57,000 bases of DNA from Pseudomonadota bacterium (GTDB lineage Bacteria; Pseudomonadota; Gammaproteobacteria; Competibacterales; Competibacteraceae), in NCBI GenBank assembly GCA_022709365.1, contig JAKLIY010000029.1, positions 1-57,000 of the forward strand. The letters are read 5' to 3'. A program made the position numbers and the translations under genes. Shown piece by piece: positions 47,427 to 56,954 of this stretch (positions are counted from its first letter, which is position 1; each line of letters opens with the position of its first letter). The notes beneath the pieces were generated by a model. The model saw nothing but the letters and a program-made list of their open reading frames with translations, was not told where the DNA came from and ran no database searches.

Positions 47427-47950
47427 CCTTTCATACCTCCCCCCCCTCCCATGAAGGAGAGGGGCTGGCCAAGTTACCGCGCCGGCTGGCGGCTATTGTT
47501 TACGATGGCTTACTGTTAATCGGCGTGCTGATCGCCGCTACCGGGCTGGCTATGGGAATGATTGCGCTCGTCTCGGGCAGTGGCGAATCGGTCAAGGCCG
47601 GTGGCTCATTGACCCACAACCCCTTCTTCCAAACCTATCTGCTCTTGATCTGTTTCTTTTTCTACGGCGGATTCTGGGTTCACGGCGGCCAGACGCTGGG
47701 CCTGCGCGCCTGGCGGTTGCGGCTGCAACGGCGCGACGGCGGAAATATCCGCTGGCAGCAGGCGCTACTGCGGTTTTTGAGCGGCGGGCTATGGCTAGTT
47801 GCGATGATGGGCGTCCATCAGGCGTTGAAACCGGGGATTGGCTGGAGTCTGGGCGTCGGATTGAGCGCTTTGCTACTCCTGCTGGCGCTGCGCCTGCCCG
47901 ATCGCTGGGCGGAGACGGAGCTGGTGGTGGTGCCCAAGACGGTCGTTTAG
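47423..47950 (+). CDS. RDD family membrane protein with repeat-derived N-terminus
   Basis: The 175-residue protein has the RDD domain: KLPRRLAAIVYDGLLLIGVL with the Arg, then further helices (FFQTYLLLICFFFYGGFWV) and GGQTLGLRAWRLRLQRRDG, typical of RDD proteins beside lptG. The function is unknown. The start is GTG 47423, overlapping the tolC stop. Its first residues (TSPPSHEGEG) come from a C-tract/G-tract repeat at 47436-47468 resembling the insertion in smc, so the native N-terminus may have been shorter or the start moved upstream. Its stop overlaps the convergent lptG stop by four bases. Confidence 0.85.
   Translation: MTFHTSPPSHEGEGLAKLPRRLAAIVYDGLLLIGVLIAATGLAMGMIALVSGSGESVKAGGSLTHNPFFQTYLLLICFFFYGGFWVHGGQTLGLRAWRLRLQRRDGGNIRWQQALLRFLSGGLWLVAMMGVHQALKPGIGWSLGVGLSALLLLLALRLPDRWAETELVVVPKTVV
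47436..47468. repeat. Second, degenerate copy of the C-tract/G-tract palindromic repeat
   Basis: CCTCCCCCCCCTCCC-ATGAA-GGAGAGGGGCTGG resembles the third unit of the smc insertion, including the trailing GGGGCTGG. Its arms can pair imperfectly (CCCTCCC with GGAGAGGG). It spans the 5' end of the RDD gene just after tolC, so it is translated as SPPSHEGEG. Confidence 0.65.
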
Positions 47951-49011
47951 CGCAATCGGCGCAGCGCATAGAACCCTGCCCCCAGGAACAACAGCGACGG
48001 CAGCATCGCTCCGACCAGTGGCGGATAGCCGTACAGCAACACCACGTTGCCCAGCAAGTAGTTGATCAGGAAGAACGCCAGGCCCAGCAGCAATCCGATC
48101 AGCAATCGCTGACCAGCGCCCGCTTTGCGCTGTGGGCCAAATACAAACGGCATGGCGATCACCAGCATCGCCAGATAAGTCAACGGCGCCAGCGCCTTGC
48201 GCCACAACGCCAGTCGGTAGTTCTGCGCGTCCAGCCCGTTGCGCTCCAGATAATCGACATAAATCCACAAATCGCGGATCGACAGTTCATCAGGATCAGC
48301 CGCCAGCACATCCAGAATCTGCGGGCTGATCGCCGACGCCACCGCCAGACCGGTTAAATGCTCGGTTTGCACCGCATCGCCATCGAGAAGACTGCGGCTG
48401 ACGCCTTCCAGCAACCAGCGCCCTTGCTCATAGCGGGCACCTTCGGCGCGAGTGACCGCTTCCAGTCGGGCGTCGGAATTCACCTTGAAAACATGAATAT
48501 TCGCCAGGCGAACGCCGGGCCGCACGGCCTGGACATGGATAAAATCCTCCCCGTCCCGCGCCCAGAATCCCCGGCCGCTGCGAATGTCCAGATTTTCGCC
48601 CTTGGCCAAGGCCCGTTGTTCGCGGGCGAATTGTTCCAAGGGCGGCGCGATGAACTCGCCGACCAGCACCACCGCTACGCTCAACAGTAAACCGGCCCAT
48701 GCCACTGATCCCGTTAATCGGGTCAGCGACAGACCGGCAGCGCGCATCACGATCAATTCACTGCCGCTGGCCAGCGCTCCCATACCCAACAGGCTGCCCA
48801 CTAACAGCGCCATGGGAAACAGCTCATACAGCCGTTGCGGCTGGATCAAGAGCAGATAGCGAATCGCCGCCAGGAAGTCGTAACTCCCCTTGCCCACGCT
48901 TTTCACTTCCACCAGCAAGGTCAGGAACAGTTCCAGCAGCAGCAGCACCAGCAAGGCGACCAGCGTCGCGGTGGCGACGGTGCGAAACAGATAACGATCC
49001 AGAATCTTCAT
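47947..49011 (-). CDS. lptG: LPS export ABC transporter permease LptG
   Basis: LptG and LptF form the inner-membrane channel of the LptB2FG transporter, which extracts lipopolysaccharide and hands it to LptC/LptA. The 354-residue protein begins [21 protein letters not shown]. It has three N-terminal helices, a periplasmic jellyroll (about 100-260) and three C-terminal helices (LAPLTYLAMLVIAMPFVFGP, RLLIGLLLGLAFFLINYL, LVGAMLPSLLFLGAGFYAL). ATG 49011 overlaps the lptF stop by four bases; the frame is open further upstream but inside lptF. Confidence 0.95.
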   Translation of the reverse strand: MKILDRYLFRTVATATLVALLVLLLLELFLTLLVEVKSVGKGSYDFLAAIRYLLLIQPQRLYELFPMALLVGSLLGMGALASGSELIVMRAAGLSLTRLTGSVAWAGLLLSVAVVLVGEFIAPPLEQFAREQRALAKGENLDIRSGRGFWARDGEDFIHVQAVRPGVRLANIHVFKVNSDARLEAVTRAEGARYEQGRWLLEGVSRSLLDGDAVQTEHLTGLAVASAISPQILDVLAADPDELSIRDLWIYVDYLERNGLDAQNYRLALWRKALAPLTYLAMLVIAMPFVFGPQRKAGAGQRLLIGLLLGLAFFLINYLLGNVVLLYGYPPLVGAMLPSLLFLGAGFYALRRLR

Positions 49012-50111
49012 GATCGGCCTCGCGCCAGCCGCCATAACCGTTGAAACCCGGGACTGCCGGCATAGTAATAAAGCAGCAACCCCAAGCCAAACAGCAAAAA
49101 CAGGCCATGCACCCACCACAGGCCGACCCAGGCGCTGACGACGCCGTGATTCAACCAGGATTCACCGACGCCGATCAGATTGAAATAGATCGCGTAGATC
49201 AAAGCGGCGGCGACGATGCGGCCATACCGGCCCTCTCGGGGCTGGGCGCGAGCCAGCAACGGCGCCCACAGGGCGATCAGCAATATCTGGATCGGGCTGT
49301 TGAGCCGCATCTGCAATTCGGCAACGTACAGGGAATTGGTGGAATCCAGCAATTCCCGGGTCGGCAAGGTTTCCCGGTGTCGCCAAGTTTCGACTGGCGC
49401 ATAGGTGTCAATACGCACCAAGGCCCGTTCAAAGTTTAGCAGGTCGTAATTGCCGCGCCCGGGAACGCCCCGATAGCGGTGGCCCTGTTCCAGCACGATA
49501 TGGCGGATGCCCTGCTCGTCGGTCTCTTGCCGGCCTCGCGTGCTGGTGGTGATGCTAAGATCACCATCTAACTCACGGCTCTGGATAAAGACGTTGCGTA
49601 ACCCGCGCTCGTCCAGCGCTCCGACATAAACGACATGCCGACCGTCCATCACCTCGCGGAAGGTTCCCGGTACAAACAGGGACACTTCCGCTTCCTTGCG
49701 CGCCTTGGCCAAGGCCTCGAACTGCCATTCCATAATGGTCGGTAACAGAAAGAGCGCGACGCTGACGGTCAACAGGGTCAGCGGCGTCGCCAGCAGAAAC
49801 ACCGCCCGGTAAACCGCCAATGGCCCCTGACCGCAAGCCGCCAGCGCCGTCATTTCGTGATCGCGGTACAGTCGGCCCAGAGCCAGCATGATACTCAGCA
49901 GGAATGCCAGCGGCGCCAGCGTGATCACTATGTCCATCGCTTGCAGGCTCAGCAGCAGAAAAATGGAATCCTTGGCCAGCAGGCCGGTGGCAGCTTTACT
50001 CAAATACCCGGCGAGGCGGTGGCTGAGGGCAATCGCCATGAGCGCCAGCAGGGTCGCCAGCAGCGTCAGTCCGATTTCACGGATCAGGTAGCGGTCGATG
50101 ATCGAGGGCAC
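49008..50111 (-). CDS. lptF: LPS export ABC transporter permease LptF
   Basis: The 367-residue protein begins [21 protein letters not shown]. It contains [21 protein letters not shown], where the coupling helix meets LptB, then a periplasmic domain and C-terminal helices ([55 protein letters not shown]). It partners LptG, encoded directly downstream. It is divergent from pepA across 134 bases, the typical arrangement; that gap should hold both promoters, though I cannot mark one confidently. Confidence 0.95.
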   Translation of the reverse strand: MPSIIDRYLIREIGLTLLATLLALMAIALSHRLAGYLSKAATGLLAKDSIFLLLSLQAMDIVITLAPLAFLLSIMLALGRLYRDHEMTALAACGQGPLAVYRAVFLLATPLTLLTVSVALFLLPTIMEWQFEALAKARKEAEVSLFVPGTFREVMDGRHVVYVGALDERGLRNVFIQSRELDGDLSITTSTRGRQETDEQGIRHIVLEQGHRYRGVPGRGNYDLLNFERALVRIDTYAPVETWRHRETLPTRELLDSTNSLYVAELQMRLNSPIQILLIALWAPLLARAQPREGRYGRIVAAALIYAIYFNLIGVGESWLNHGVVSAWVGLWWVHGLFLLFGLGLLLYYYAGSPGFQRLWRLARGRS

Positions 50112-50245
50112 GATTGACGGAGTCTCCTCATGCTGGCGACTGTGAGACGATGCTATTTCCGGCTACACTCCCTGGCGCGAGCGTAGCGCCGGGCGTTCCC
50201 GGCAGTTCATTGAACCACTATCTTCAAGCAGAGGGCAGCCTCCCC

Positions 50246-51772
50246 ATGGAATTCACCGTCAAAAGCGGCAATCCCGAAAAACAGCGAACCGCCTGCCTGG
50301 TTCTCGGTGTGTACGAATCCCGGCGGCTGACGCCGCCTGCCGAACAGTTCGACAGCGCCTGCGGCGGTTATCTCGGTAACCTGCTACGCCGGGGCGATCT
50401 GGAAGGCAAACCCGGCCAATCGCTGCTGCTGTTCAACGTCCCCGAGGCGCTGTGCGAACGGGTGCTGCTGGTCGGCTGCGGCCGCGAACGCGAGATCGAT
50501 GATCGCCGCCTCCGGCAAATTCTCACCCACACCGCGACCGCGTTGAACGACATTGGCGCCACTGAGGCAACGGTGTATCTGACCGATCTTGCCGTCAAAG
50601 GCCGCGATCTCGGCTGGAAAATCCGCCAGACCATTGAGGCGGTCGAGGAGGCGTTATACCGCTTCGACGCGCTCAAGAGCAAAAAGGACATGCCGCGCCG
50701 GCCGTTGCGGCGGATTATACTCAGCGTTCCCGGTCGACGCGAACTGCCGGGCGCGGAACAGGCTGTCCGGGAAAGCGCCGCCATTGCCGCCGGCGTCAAG
50801 TTCGCCAAGGATTTGGGCAACATGCCGCCTAATCTCTGTACTCCGACCTGGCTGGCGGAACAGGCCCAGGCGCTGGCTGGGGAATTTCCGACGCTGCATG
50901 TGCAAATTCTGGAAGAAGCCGAGTTGGAGCAGATGGGGATGCATGCCCTGCTGGCGGTGAGCCGGGGCAGCGCCCAACCGGCCAAGCTGATTCGCCTCGA
51001 CTATCGCCAAGGACCGGCGAAGCAGAAACCCCATATCCTGGTCGGCAAAGGCGTGACCTTCGACACGGGCGGTATCTCGCTCAAGCCCGGCGAAGGCATG
51101 GACGAGATGAAATTCGATATGTGTGGCGCCGCCAGTGTGCTGGGAACCTTCCGGGCTTTTGCCGAGTTGCAACTACCGTTGAATGTCACTGGGCTGATTC
51201 CAGCGGTCGAGAATATGCCCGGCGGGCGGGCGACTCGGCCGGGTGACATCGTGACCAGTTTATCGGGTCAAACGGTGGAAATTCTCAACACCGACGCCGA
51301 GGGCCGACTGATCCTCTGCGATACGTTGACCTATGCCGAACGCGACGAGCCAGCGGCGGTGATCGACATCGCCACGCTGACCGGCGCCTGCATCATCGCG
51401 CTGGGCCGTCATCCGCACGGTCTGTTCAGCAACCATCCGCCGCTGACCCATGCCCTGCAAACCGCCGCCCAAGCCGCCGGCGACCGGGTGTGGGAATTGC
51501 CGCTGTGGGACGATTATCAGGAGGCGCTGGACAGCAATTTCGCCGATATGGCCAATATTGCCTCGAACCGTGATGGCGGGGCGATCATCGCTGCCTGCTT
51601 TCTGGCGCGCTTCGCCAAAAAATTCCACTGGGCGCATCTGGATATCGCCGGTACAGCCTGGAAAACCGGTAAGGCCAAAGGCGCTACGGGCCGGCCGGTG
51701 CCGCTGTTGACTCAGTATCTGCTGGATCGGGTTGCTGAAGCAGATCGAGATGATGACCGCGCCGCGCATTGA
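50246..51772 (+). CDS. pepA: Leucyl aminopeptidase PepA
   Basis: PepA is a di-metal M17 aminopeptidase that removes N-terminal residues and in enterics also binds DNA. The 508-residue protein has an N-terminal domain (about 1-165) and the catalytic domain with [21 protein letters not shown] and [13 protein letters not shown] (metal ligands). Also present are [14 protein letters not shown], the signature [10 protein letters not shown], and [24 protein letters not shown] 50246 aligns with the family start (MEFTVKSGN); the frame is open to 50114 but that part is not family-like. holC overlaps its 3' end by 20 bases. Confidence 0.96.
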   Translation: MEFTVKSGNPEKQRTACLVLGVYESRRLTPPAEQFDSACGGYLGNLLRRGDLEGKPGQSLLLFNVPEALCERVLLVGCGREREIDDRRLRQILTHTATALNDIGATEATVYLTDLAVKGRDLGWKIRQTIEAVEEALYRFDALKSKKDMPRRPLRRIILSVPGRRELPGAEQAVRESAAIAAGVKFAKDLGNMPPNLCTPTWLAEQAQALAGEFPTLHVQILEEAELEQMGMHALLAVSRGSAQPAKLIRLDYRQGPAKQKPHILVGKGVTFDTGGISLKPGEGMDEMKFDMCGAASVLGTFRAFAELQLPLNVTGLIPAVENMPGGRATRPGDIVTSLSGQTVEILNTDAEGRLILCDTLTYAERDEPAAVIDIATLTGACIIALGRHPHGLFSNHPPLTHALQTAAQAAGDRVWELPLWDDYQEALDSNFADMANIASNRDGGAIIAACFLARFAKKFHWAHLDIAGTAWKTGKAKGATGRPVPLLTQYLLDRVAEADRDDDRAAH

Positions 51773-52184
51773 TTTCTACGTCCTGTCCGACGCTAAAGAG
51801 AATAGCCGGGCGCTGCTGGCCTGCCGGTTGGCGGATAAAGCCTATCGCCTCGGTCATATCGTCTATATCGTCACGTCCTCCGAGGTGCGAGCCGCAGCGT
51901 TGGACGATCTGCTATGGACCTTCCGCCAGGACAGTTTCGTTCCGCACGAGCGTTATCCGCTGATCAGCGCCGAGGGATCCCCCGTCCTGATCGGCGTCGC
52001 CTCTCCGGCGGAGGTGAACGCTCAGGTACTCGTCAATTTCACCGATGTTCTGCCCGACGGTTTCGAGCGTTATGAGCGAGTAGTGGAACTGGTGGACATG
52101 CATCCTGATGTGCGGGCGAAATCACGGGAGCGGTTCAAGCAGTACCGCGAGCGCGGTTTCACCCCGGAGACGTATAAGCTGTGA
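51753..52184 (+). CDS. holC: DNA polymerase III chi subunit
   Basis: Chi connects the clamp loader to single-strand binding protein. The 143-residue protein shows [59 protein letters not shown] and [21 protein letters not shown], the full chi pattern. An adjacent ATG at 51750 is an equal candidate. It overlaps pepA, as in most gammaproteobacteria, where valS usually follows; here a mechanosensitive channel gene overlaps its stop by four bases instead. Confidence 0.94.
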   Translation: MTAPRIDFYVLSDAKENSRALLACRLADKAYRLGHIVYIVTSSEVRAAALDDLLWTFRQDSFVPHERYPLISAEGSPVLIGVASPAEVNAQVLVNFTDVLPDGFERYERVVELVDMHPDVRAKSRERFKQYRERGFTPETYKL

Positions 52185-55100
52185 TTTTGCGTGGCTTGTT
52201 CATTCTGCTGTTGTCCCTGTGGGTTTCATTACTGGCGGTTGCCGCGCAACCAGATACGTCGGTGGTAGCGCCGACTGATCCGGCCAAGGTTGTTGAACAG
52301 CAGACCGCCCGCCGACAGGCCCTGGAGCGGGATCGAGAGACCGTCGAACGCACCCGGCAGGATTTGCAGACCCGGATCGCTGACTTGCCCTGGCAGATGG
52401 AAAGCCTGCGCCCGGAACAGATCGGCGAGGCGCTGGTTGAGCAGACGGCAGTGGACGTGAAATCAGCACTCCTGCATCAGGAAAGCGCCGCGACCGAACT
52501 GAACAACGCTGAACGCCGCATTCAGGAACTGCAAAAAACTATTACCGATCTCGAAGCGCGTGAGCAGTTACTGAAAAACCCGGCCAAGGATGCCACGGAT
52601 GGCGTGTCGGATCGCGCCGCACAGTTGCAGCAGACCAGTCAGATGCTTGCCCAGCAGCGCGCCGAACTGGAACTGGAGTCACTCAATCTCGCCAATCTGC
52701 GCGCTCAGGGCGAAGTCGCCAAGCTACGGTTGAACTTGGCGACGCAATGGCAGGAACGGGTTGAGCGGCTGTACCGGCAACAGCAGGAGCAGTCCCGACA
52801 GGACGCGCAGGCGGAACTGATCAGCCGGTTGCAAACCGACCTCACCGGGTTGCAGAACCGGGCCGATGCGCTTAAGCAGCGACTGGTTCAAGAGCGCGGT
52901 GTGCTGCCGGTTGCCGCCTGGCAGCGACTGGAAACCGAACTGCGTACTCTCGAAGAGCAGATCAACCTGCGCACACAAGACCGGTACTTGGCGGAAGTCA
53001 GCGCGACCCTGGCGCGGCTGAATGATCTGCTGAAAAAGACCGATGCCCCGCCCGCTGAACTGCAACAGGCGCTGGAACAACTGGAGACGGCGCGCATTGA
53101 TCTGCGCCGCACCGATGAATTACTGCAACAAAAAACCACCGTTTACGCCGAGCAGCGCCAGGTGATCGAACGGCGCGACAATCTGACCGGCGTCAGTCGG
53201 CACTTGCGCGATGAAGAGTTGCAACTGATCGACCGGCTGTTGGCGGAACTGAGTCAGCGCACTGACCAAGTGAAAAACCAGGCAGCGCAACTGGATGCGG
53301 TCGAGACCCGACTGACTCAGTACTACCAGGAACGGCGGCGGCAGGATTTATTCACCCGCAGGCCCTACCCGGACAGCGCCGAAGCCTGGGGGCAACTCTG
53401 GCAGGAACTGACGACGGTGCCCCAGGTGTTGTTCTATCAGGTGCGCCTGAGTGGTGAATCAGCGCTCAAGGCCATGCTGGACGAACCGCCTTGGCGCTGG
53501 CTGAGCCTGATCGCCCTGGAAGCGATATTGTTCTGGCTGGTGTTCAAGGCCCGAACGGGCTTGCGCAAGGCGTCACAGCGCTTCGGCGAGCGGGCGGTTG
53601 GCGACAGCTTTTTGCGTCAGATCACCGGCATCGGACTGTTGCTGGCGCGGGCCAATCTGTTGGGCGCTGGCGCTGCCGCCGCGTTGTTGTTGCTGTTGTG
53701 GCTGGTCGAGGCGCCACAGCCAGGTAGGGGCATTCTGATGACGCTGGCGCTGGTCTGGGTCGGCATCAAGCTGCCGATCAGTCTGGCCTGGTTGCTGCTG
53801 GCGTCGCCCCATCTGTCGGAGGAACGGCGACAAATGCCGCTCTACCGTCAGTTATTCTGGACGCTGATCAGCGGCGGGGCGTTGGCTGCGCTGGTGATTC
53901 TGGTGCATTTGAGCGCCCTGCCCGACAGCGTGGTCAACGTGTTTGACCGGCTGTTCATGCTGTACTGGTTCTGGGCGTTCGTGCCGGGGATGCGCATTCG
54001 CCGGCTGATCATGGACCGGCTCAGTGCGGCCTACGGCGACCGGCTGTGGTTTGCAATGTTGCGGTTCGGCAGCTTGCTGTTGCCGCTGTCGTTGCTGGGC
54101 GCGGCCATTCTCGGTCTGTTCGGTTATCCCCGGCTGGCCTGGCTGGTCGCTGGCCGCCTGTTGATTTTTATGACCGTGCTGATCAGCGGGCTGTTACTCC
54201 GCAGTTTGCTGAATGACCTGGCGGTGGCGTTGAAGAACTATGCCGTCACCCATTCCGGCTACGGCCTGTTGTGGTCTCAAGACGTGATTGCTCCTGTGCA
54301 TCGCATCATGAATTTGTTGCTGCTGCTGGGCGCGGGACGGGCGTTGTTCTGGGCTTACGGCTGGACGGGCGAATCAACAGCTATCAGGTCGCTTCGAGCC
54401 TTTTTGGAACAGTCGCTGTTCACGGTCGGCAACGCGGATATTACTCTTTGGCGGATTGCGCTCACCACGATCATTTTGCTGGTGGTGATCTGGCTGGGGC
54501 AGTGGAGCCGGGCGGTGACTTACCGCTGGCTGTTCTCGCGCATGGGTGATCTGGGCGTGCGCCACAGTCTGTCGGTGTTCACTCAGTATACGGTAGTGCT
54601 CATTGGCTTGTTGGTGCTTTTGCGCATCATTGGCATTGATCTCACCACGCTGGCCGTGTTTGCCGGCGCGATGGGCGTCGGCCTGGGTCTGGGCCTGAAG
54701 GATTTGGCGAACAATTTTGTCAGCGGGCTGTTCCTGCTGATCGAGCGGCCATTGCGCAGCGGCGACATCGTCAAGATCGGCGCGCATGAAGGCGAGGTGT
54801 CCAGCATCGGGATGCGCTCGTTGACTCTGCGCACGTTTGACAATCAGATGGTGATCATTCCCAACTCGGCGGTCACGAATGACGCTTTCACCAACTGGAC
54901 TCATCAGGATCAAATCTTGCGCACGATGCTGGTGATTGGCATCAGTTACGATTCCGATCCGCATACCGCCAAGACGCTCATTGAGCGTGCGGTACGCGAA
55001 CATGAGGCGGTGCTGAAGGAGCCTGAACCGTCGGTGCTGTTATGGGAATTTGCGGATTCCTCGATCAATTTTCGCGTCTACTATTTCGTGGACATCGGCC

Positions 55101-55285
55101 AGCACAGCGGATTGAAGACCCGCGACCAGATTCTGTTCACCATCTGGGACCGATTCAAGGGGGCTGACATCCGCATTCCCTACCCGCAGCGTGATTTGTA
55201 TATCAAGGCGTGGCCAGGCGCGGGTGAGTCGGCGGGATCAGCGAGCGAGATTTCCGGGCCGACGTTTCCGGGGTTGGAAAAGTGA
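52181..55285 (+). CDS. Large MscS-type mechanosensitive channel (MscK/YnaI-like, coiled-coil periplasmic domain)
   Basis: The 1034-residue protein has a signal peptide (LRGLFILLLSLWVSLLAVAA). A periplasmic coiled-coil region rich in Gln/Arg/Leu spans about 30-400, followed by roughly ten membrane helices (about 430-800). The MscS pore and beta domains contain AVFAGAMGVGLGLGLKDLANN, FVSGLFLLIERPLRSGDIVKI, MRSLTLRTFDNQMVIIPNSAV and a C-terminal alpha/beta domain. It would release osmolytes on hypo-osmotic shock. The architecture matches the MscK/MscM class. The start is GTG 52181, overlapping the holC stop (GTGA). Osmotic gating is inferred from the family. Confidence 0.9.
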   Translation: MILRGLFILLLSLWVSLLAVAAQPDTSVVAPTDPAKVVEQQTARRQALERDRETVERTRQDLQTRIADLPWQMESLRPEQIGEALVEQTAVDVKSALLHQESAATELNNAERRIQELQKTITDLEAREQLLKNPAKDATDGVSDRAAQLQQTSQMLAQQRAELELESLNLANLRAQGEVAKLRLNLATQWQERVERLYRQQQEQSRQDAQAELISRLQTDLTGLQNRADALKQRLVQERGVLPVAAWQRLETELRTLEEQINLRTQDRYLAEVSATLARLNDLLKKTDAPPAELQQALEQLETARIDLRRTDELLQQKTTVYAEQRQVIERRDNLTGVSRHLRDEELQLIDRLLAELSQRTDQVKNQAAQLDAVETRLTQYYQERRRQDLFTRRPYPDSAEAWGQLWQELTTVPQVLFYQVRLSGESALKAMLDEPPWRWLSLIALEAILFWLVFKARTGLRKASQRFGERAVGDSFLRQITGIGLLLARANLLGAGAAAALLLLLWLVEAPQPGRGILMTLALVWVGIKLPISLAWLLLASPHLSEERRQMPLYRQLFWTLISGGALAALVILVHLSALPDSVVNVFDRLFMLYWFWAFVPGMRIRRLIMDRLSAAYGDRLWFAMLRFGSLLLPLSLLGAAILGLFGYPRLAWLVAGRLLIFMTVLISGLLLRSLLNDLAVALKNYAVTHSGYGLLWSQDVIAPVHRIMNLLLLLGAGRALFWAYGWTGESTAIRSLRAFLEQSLFTVGNADITLWRIALTTIILLVVIWLGQWSRAVTYRWLFSRMGDLGVRHSLSVFTQYTVVLIGLLVLLRIIGIDLTTLAVFAGAMGVGLGLGLKDLANNFVSGLFLLIERPLRSGDIVKIGAHEGEVSSIGMRSLTLRTFDNQMVIIPNSAVTNDAFTNWTHQDQILRTMLVIGISYDSDPHTAKTLIERAVREHEAVLKEPEPSVLLWEFADSSINFRVYYFVDIGQHSGLKTRDQILFTIWDRFKGADIRIPYPQRDLYIKAWPGAGESAGSASEISGPTFPGLEK

Positions 55286-55327
55286 ATTTCGGGTTCGTCC
55301 AGAATCCGCCACAGTCAGGTTTTCGGG

Positions 55328-56839
55328 TCAGTCTTCTAATTCGGCAGAACACCGCTCCCAGGCAAACCCGGACAGGTTGCGTTGTTCACGGCTGAAATCA
55401 ATGCCGATCAGGGTCACCGGTTGGCCGGCGTAGCGCTGGTGGTAGCCTTTGCTTTTGATCTGCGCCAGCGCTTTTTGCCCGTCGTTACCGTCATCTATCT
55501 TGAACTCCAGCAGCCAGTTACGTCCCTGATATTGAATCACCAAATCCACTTGTCCCCGATTCGTCGCCTCCTCGGCGCGGGTCTCCACACCTAATCCGGC
55601 GAACAGACAATAGACCAGCGAAGCCCAGTAGCCTTCGTAGCCCGCCAGGTTGTTCTTGCGATACCAATCATGGGGAATTGAGGCGAAGAAAGTGTGCAGG
55701 GCAGTCCGTAATCGATCGGGATCATCCTGCGCCAGTGCCTCGAAGACCTCATCTGCCGCCCGCTGTTGCGCCTGCCGGTCGGGGACATAGCGGCGGAGGA
55801 TCGCCCGGGGCAGGCTGATGCGCACTTCTTCATTGGGAAAGCCCAGTCGGTAGCGCAGACCGTAGGGACGCTGCTGAGTTTCGTGAATAGTGGCGTAGCC
55901 GGTCTGGAACAACAGGGCTTCCGGTTCAATCGCCTCCACATCGAACGCCCCCAGCAGATCTTCGCTGGCCCAGTAGTGATCCATTGTGGGGATAGCGAAC
56001 TGTCGTTGTCGCAGCAATTCGATGAGAAAGGTCGGTGTGCCGGTCTCGAACCAGTACGCCTTGAACTGGCGGCTGTCGAGATACAGGAGGATATCGAAGG
56101 GGTTATAGACCGGTTCACCGAGGAAGTTGTAGCCATTGTACCAGCGCCGCACTTCGTCCAAATCAACCCCGTCCAGATACTCGGCAAAGGTCGTCGTCAG
56201 CTCGTTCTCCGTATAACCGCATAGGGTCGCCACGCGCGGATCGAGGGTCATATCTTTGAGATTATTGAGATCGGAGAACAGCGAGACCTTGGAGAATTTG
56301 CTGACGCCGGTGAGCAGCACGAATTTCAGGTGGGGATCGAGGCGCTTGATGACCGAGTAGAAATTCCGCAAGCCCTCGCGCATGGCCCGCGCCTGTTCGG
56401 GGTTTTGCAGATTATCCAGGATCGGTTTGTCGTATTCGTCCACCAGCGCCACGACGGGTTGACCGGTGGTTTCAGTCAGGCGCAACACCAGTTCCTCAAA
56501 GCGGCTGGGGATATCGTCCCGCGTCAGGGTGAGGCTCCAGCGGTGCGCCAGTTCGTCGAGTTGCGCGATGATGCGCTGATCCAGTTCTTCTCGGGAACGC
56601 AACACGCCGGGACTGAAATCAAAGCGCAGCACCGGATAGCGGCGGCTCCAGTCCCAGTGATCCTCCAGGTACAGTCCCTCGAACAGGTCCCGGTTGCCCA
56701 TGAAAGCCTCGGCGAGGGTATCGACGAACAGGCTCTTGCCGAAGCGGCGGGGCCGGGCTAGGAAGTAGTATTTGCCCTGCTCGGCCAGTTGGGCGACGAA
56801 CGGGGTTTTATCGACGTAGGCATAGCCCTGGGTGCGCAT
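55328..56839 (-). CDS. AAA-ATPase/PD-(D/E)XK nuclease family protein (DUF1703 type)
   Basis: The protein has an N-terminal AAA-like ATPase (FLARPRRFGKSLFVDTLAEAF is the P-loop; VVALVDEYDKPILDNL is Walker B). A C-terminal PD-(D/E)XK-like domain contains GQVDLVIQYQGRNWLLEFKI and KGYHQRYAGQPVTLIGIDFS. Such genes are common, often multi-copy and of unknown role. The annotated 503 residues start at ATG 56839, but family similarity continues upstream (YRTKKLPIGLQNLRE) to an ATT at 56885-56887, with no ATG, GTG or TTG before an in-frame TAG. Either a rare ATT start is used, or the true start was lost and the gene is weakened. Confidence 0.87.
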   Translation of the reverse strand: MRTQGYAYVDKTPFVAQLAEQGKYYFLARPRRFGKSLFVDTLAEAFMGNRDLFEGLYLEDHWDWSRRYPVLRFDFSPGVLRSREELDQRIIAQLDELAHRWSLTLTRDDIPSRFEELVLRLTETTGQPVVALVDEYDKPILDNLQNPEQARAMREGLRNFYSVIKRLDPHLKFVLLTGVSKFSKVSLFSDLNNLKDMTLDPRVATLCGYTENELTTTFAEYLDGVDLDEVRRWYNGYNFLGEPVYNPFDILLYLDSRQFKAYWFETGTPTFLIELLRQRQFAIPTMDHYWASEDLLGAFDVEAIEPEALLFQTGYATIHETQQRPYGLRYRLGFPNEEVRISLPRAILRRYVPDRQAQQRAADEVFEALAQDDPDRLRTALHTFFASIPHDWYRKNNLAGYEGYWASLVYCLFAGLGVETRAEEATNRGQVDLVIQYQGRNWLLEFKIDDGNDGQKALAQIKSKGYHQRYAGQPVTLIGIDFSREQRNLSGFAWERCSAELED

Positions 56840-56901
56840 CTCGCGCAGGTTTTGCAGACCGATGGGGAGTTTTTTGGTCCTGTAAATTTTCCCGTGATGA
56901 A

Positions 56902-56921
56902 ATATTAGTATATACTAATAT
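56902..56921. promoter_or_regulatory. Perfect 20-bp palindrome between divergent genes
   Basis: ATATTAGTATATACTAATAT is exactly self-complementary. It lies in an AT-rich divergent gap between the AAA/nuclease gene (minus) and an unidentified gene starting at 56955 (plus), and contains TATACT, which could serve as a -10 element. It has the form of an operator for a dimeric regulator; the protein that binds it is unknown. Confidence 0.6.
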
Positions 56922-56954
56922 CGAAAGTTTATAACTTAACATGAGGAACAACGA

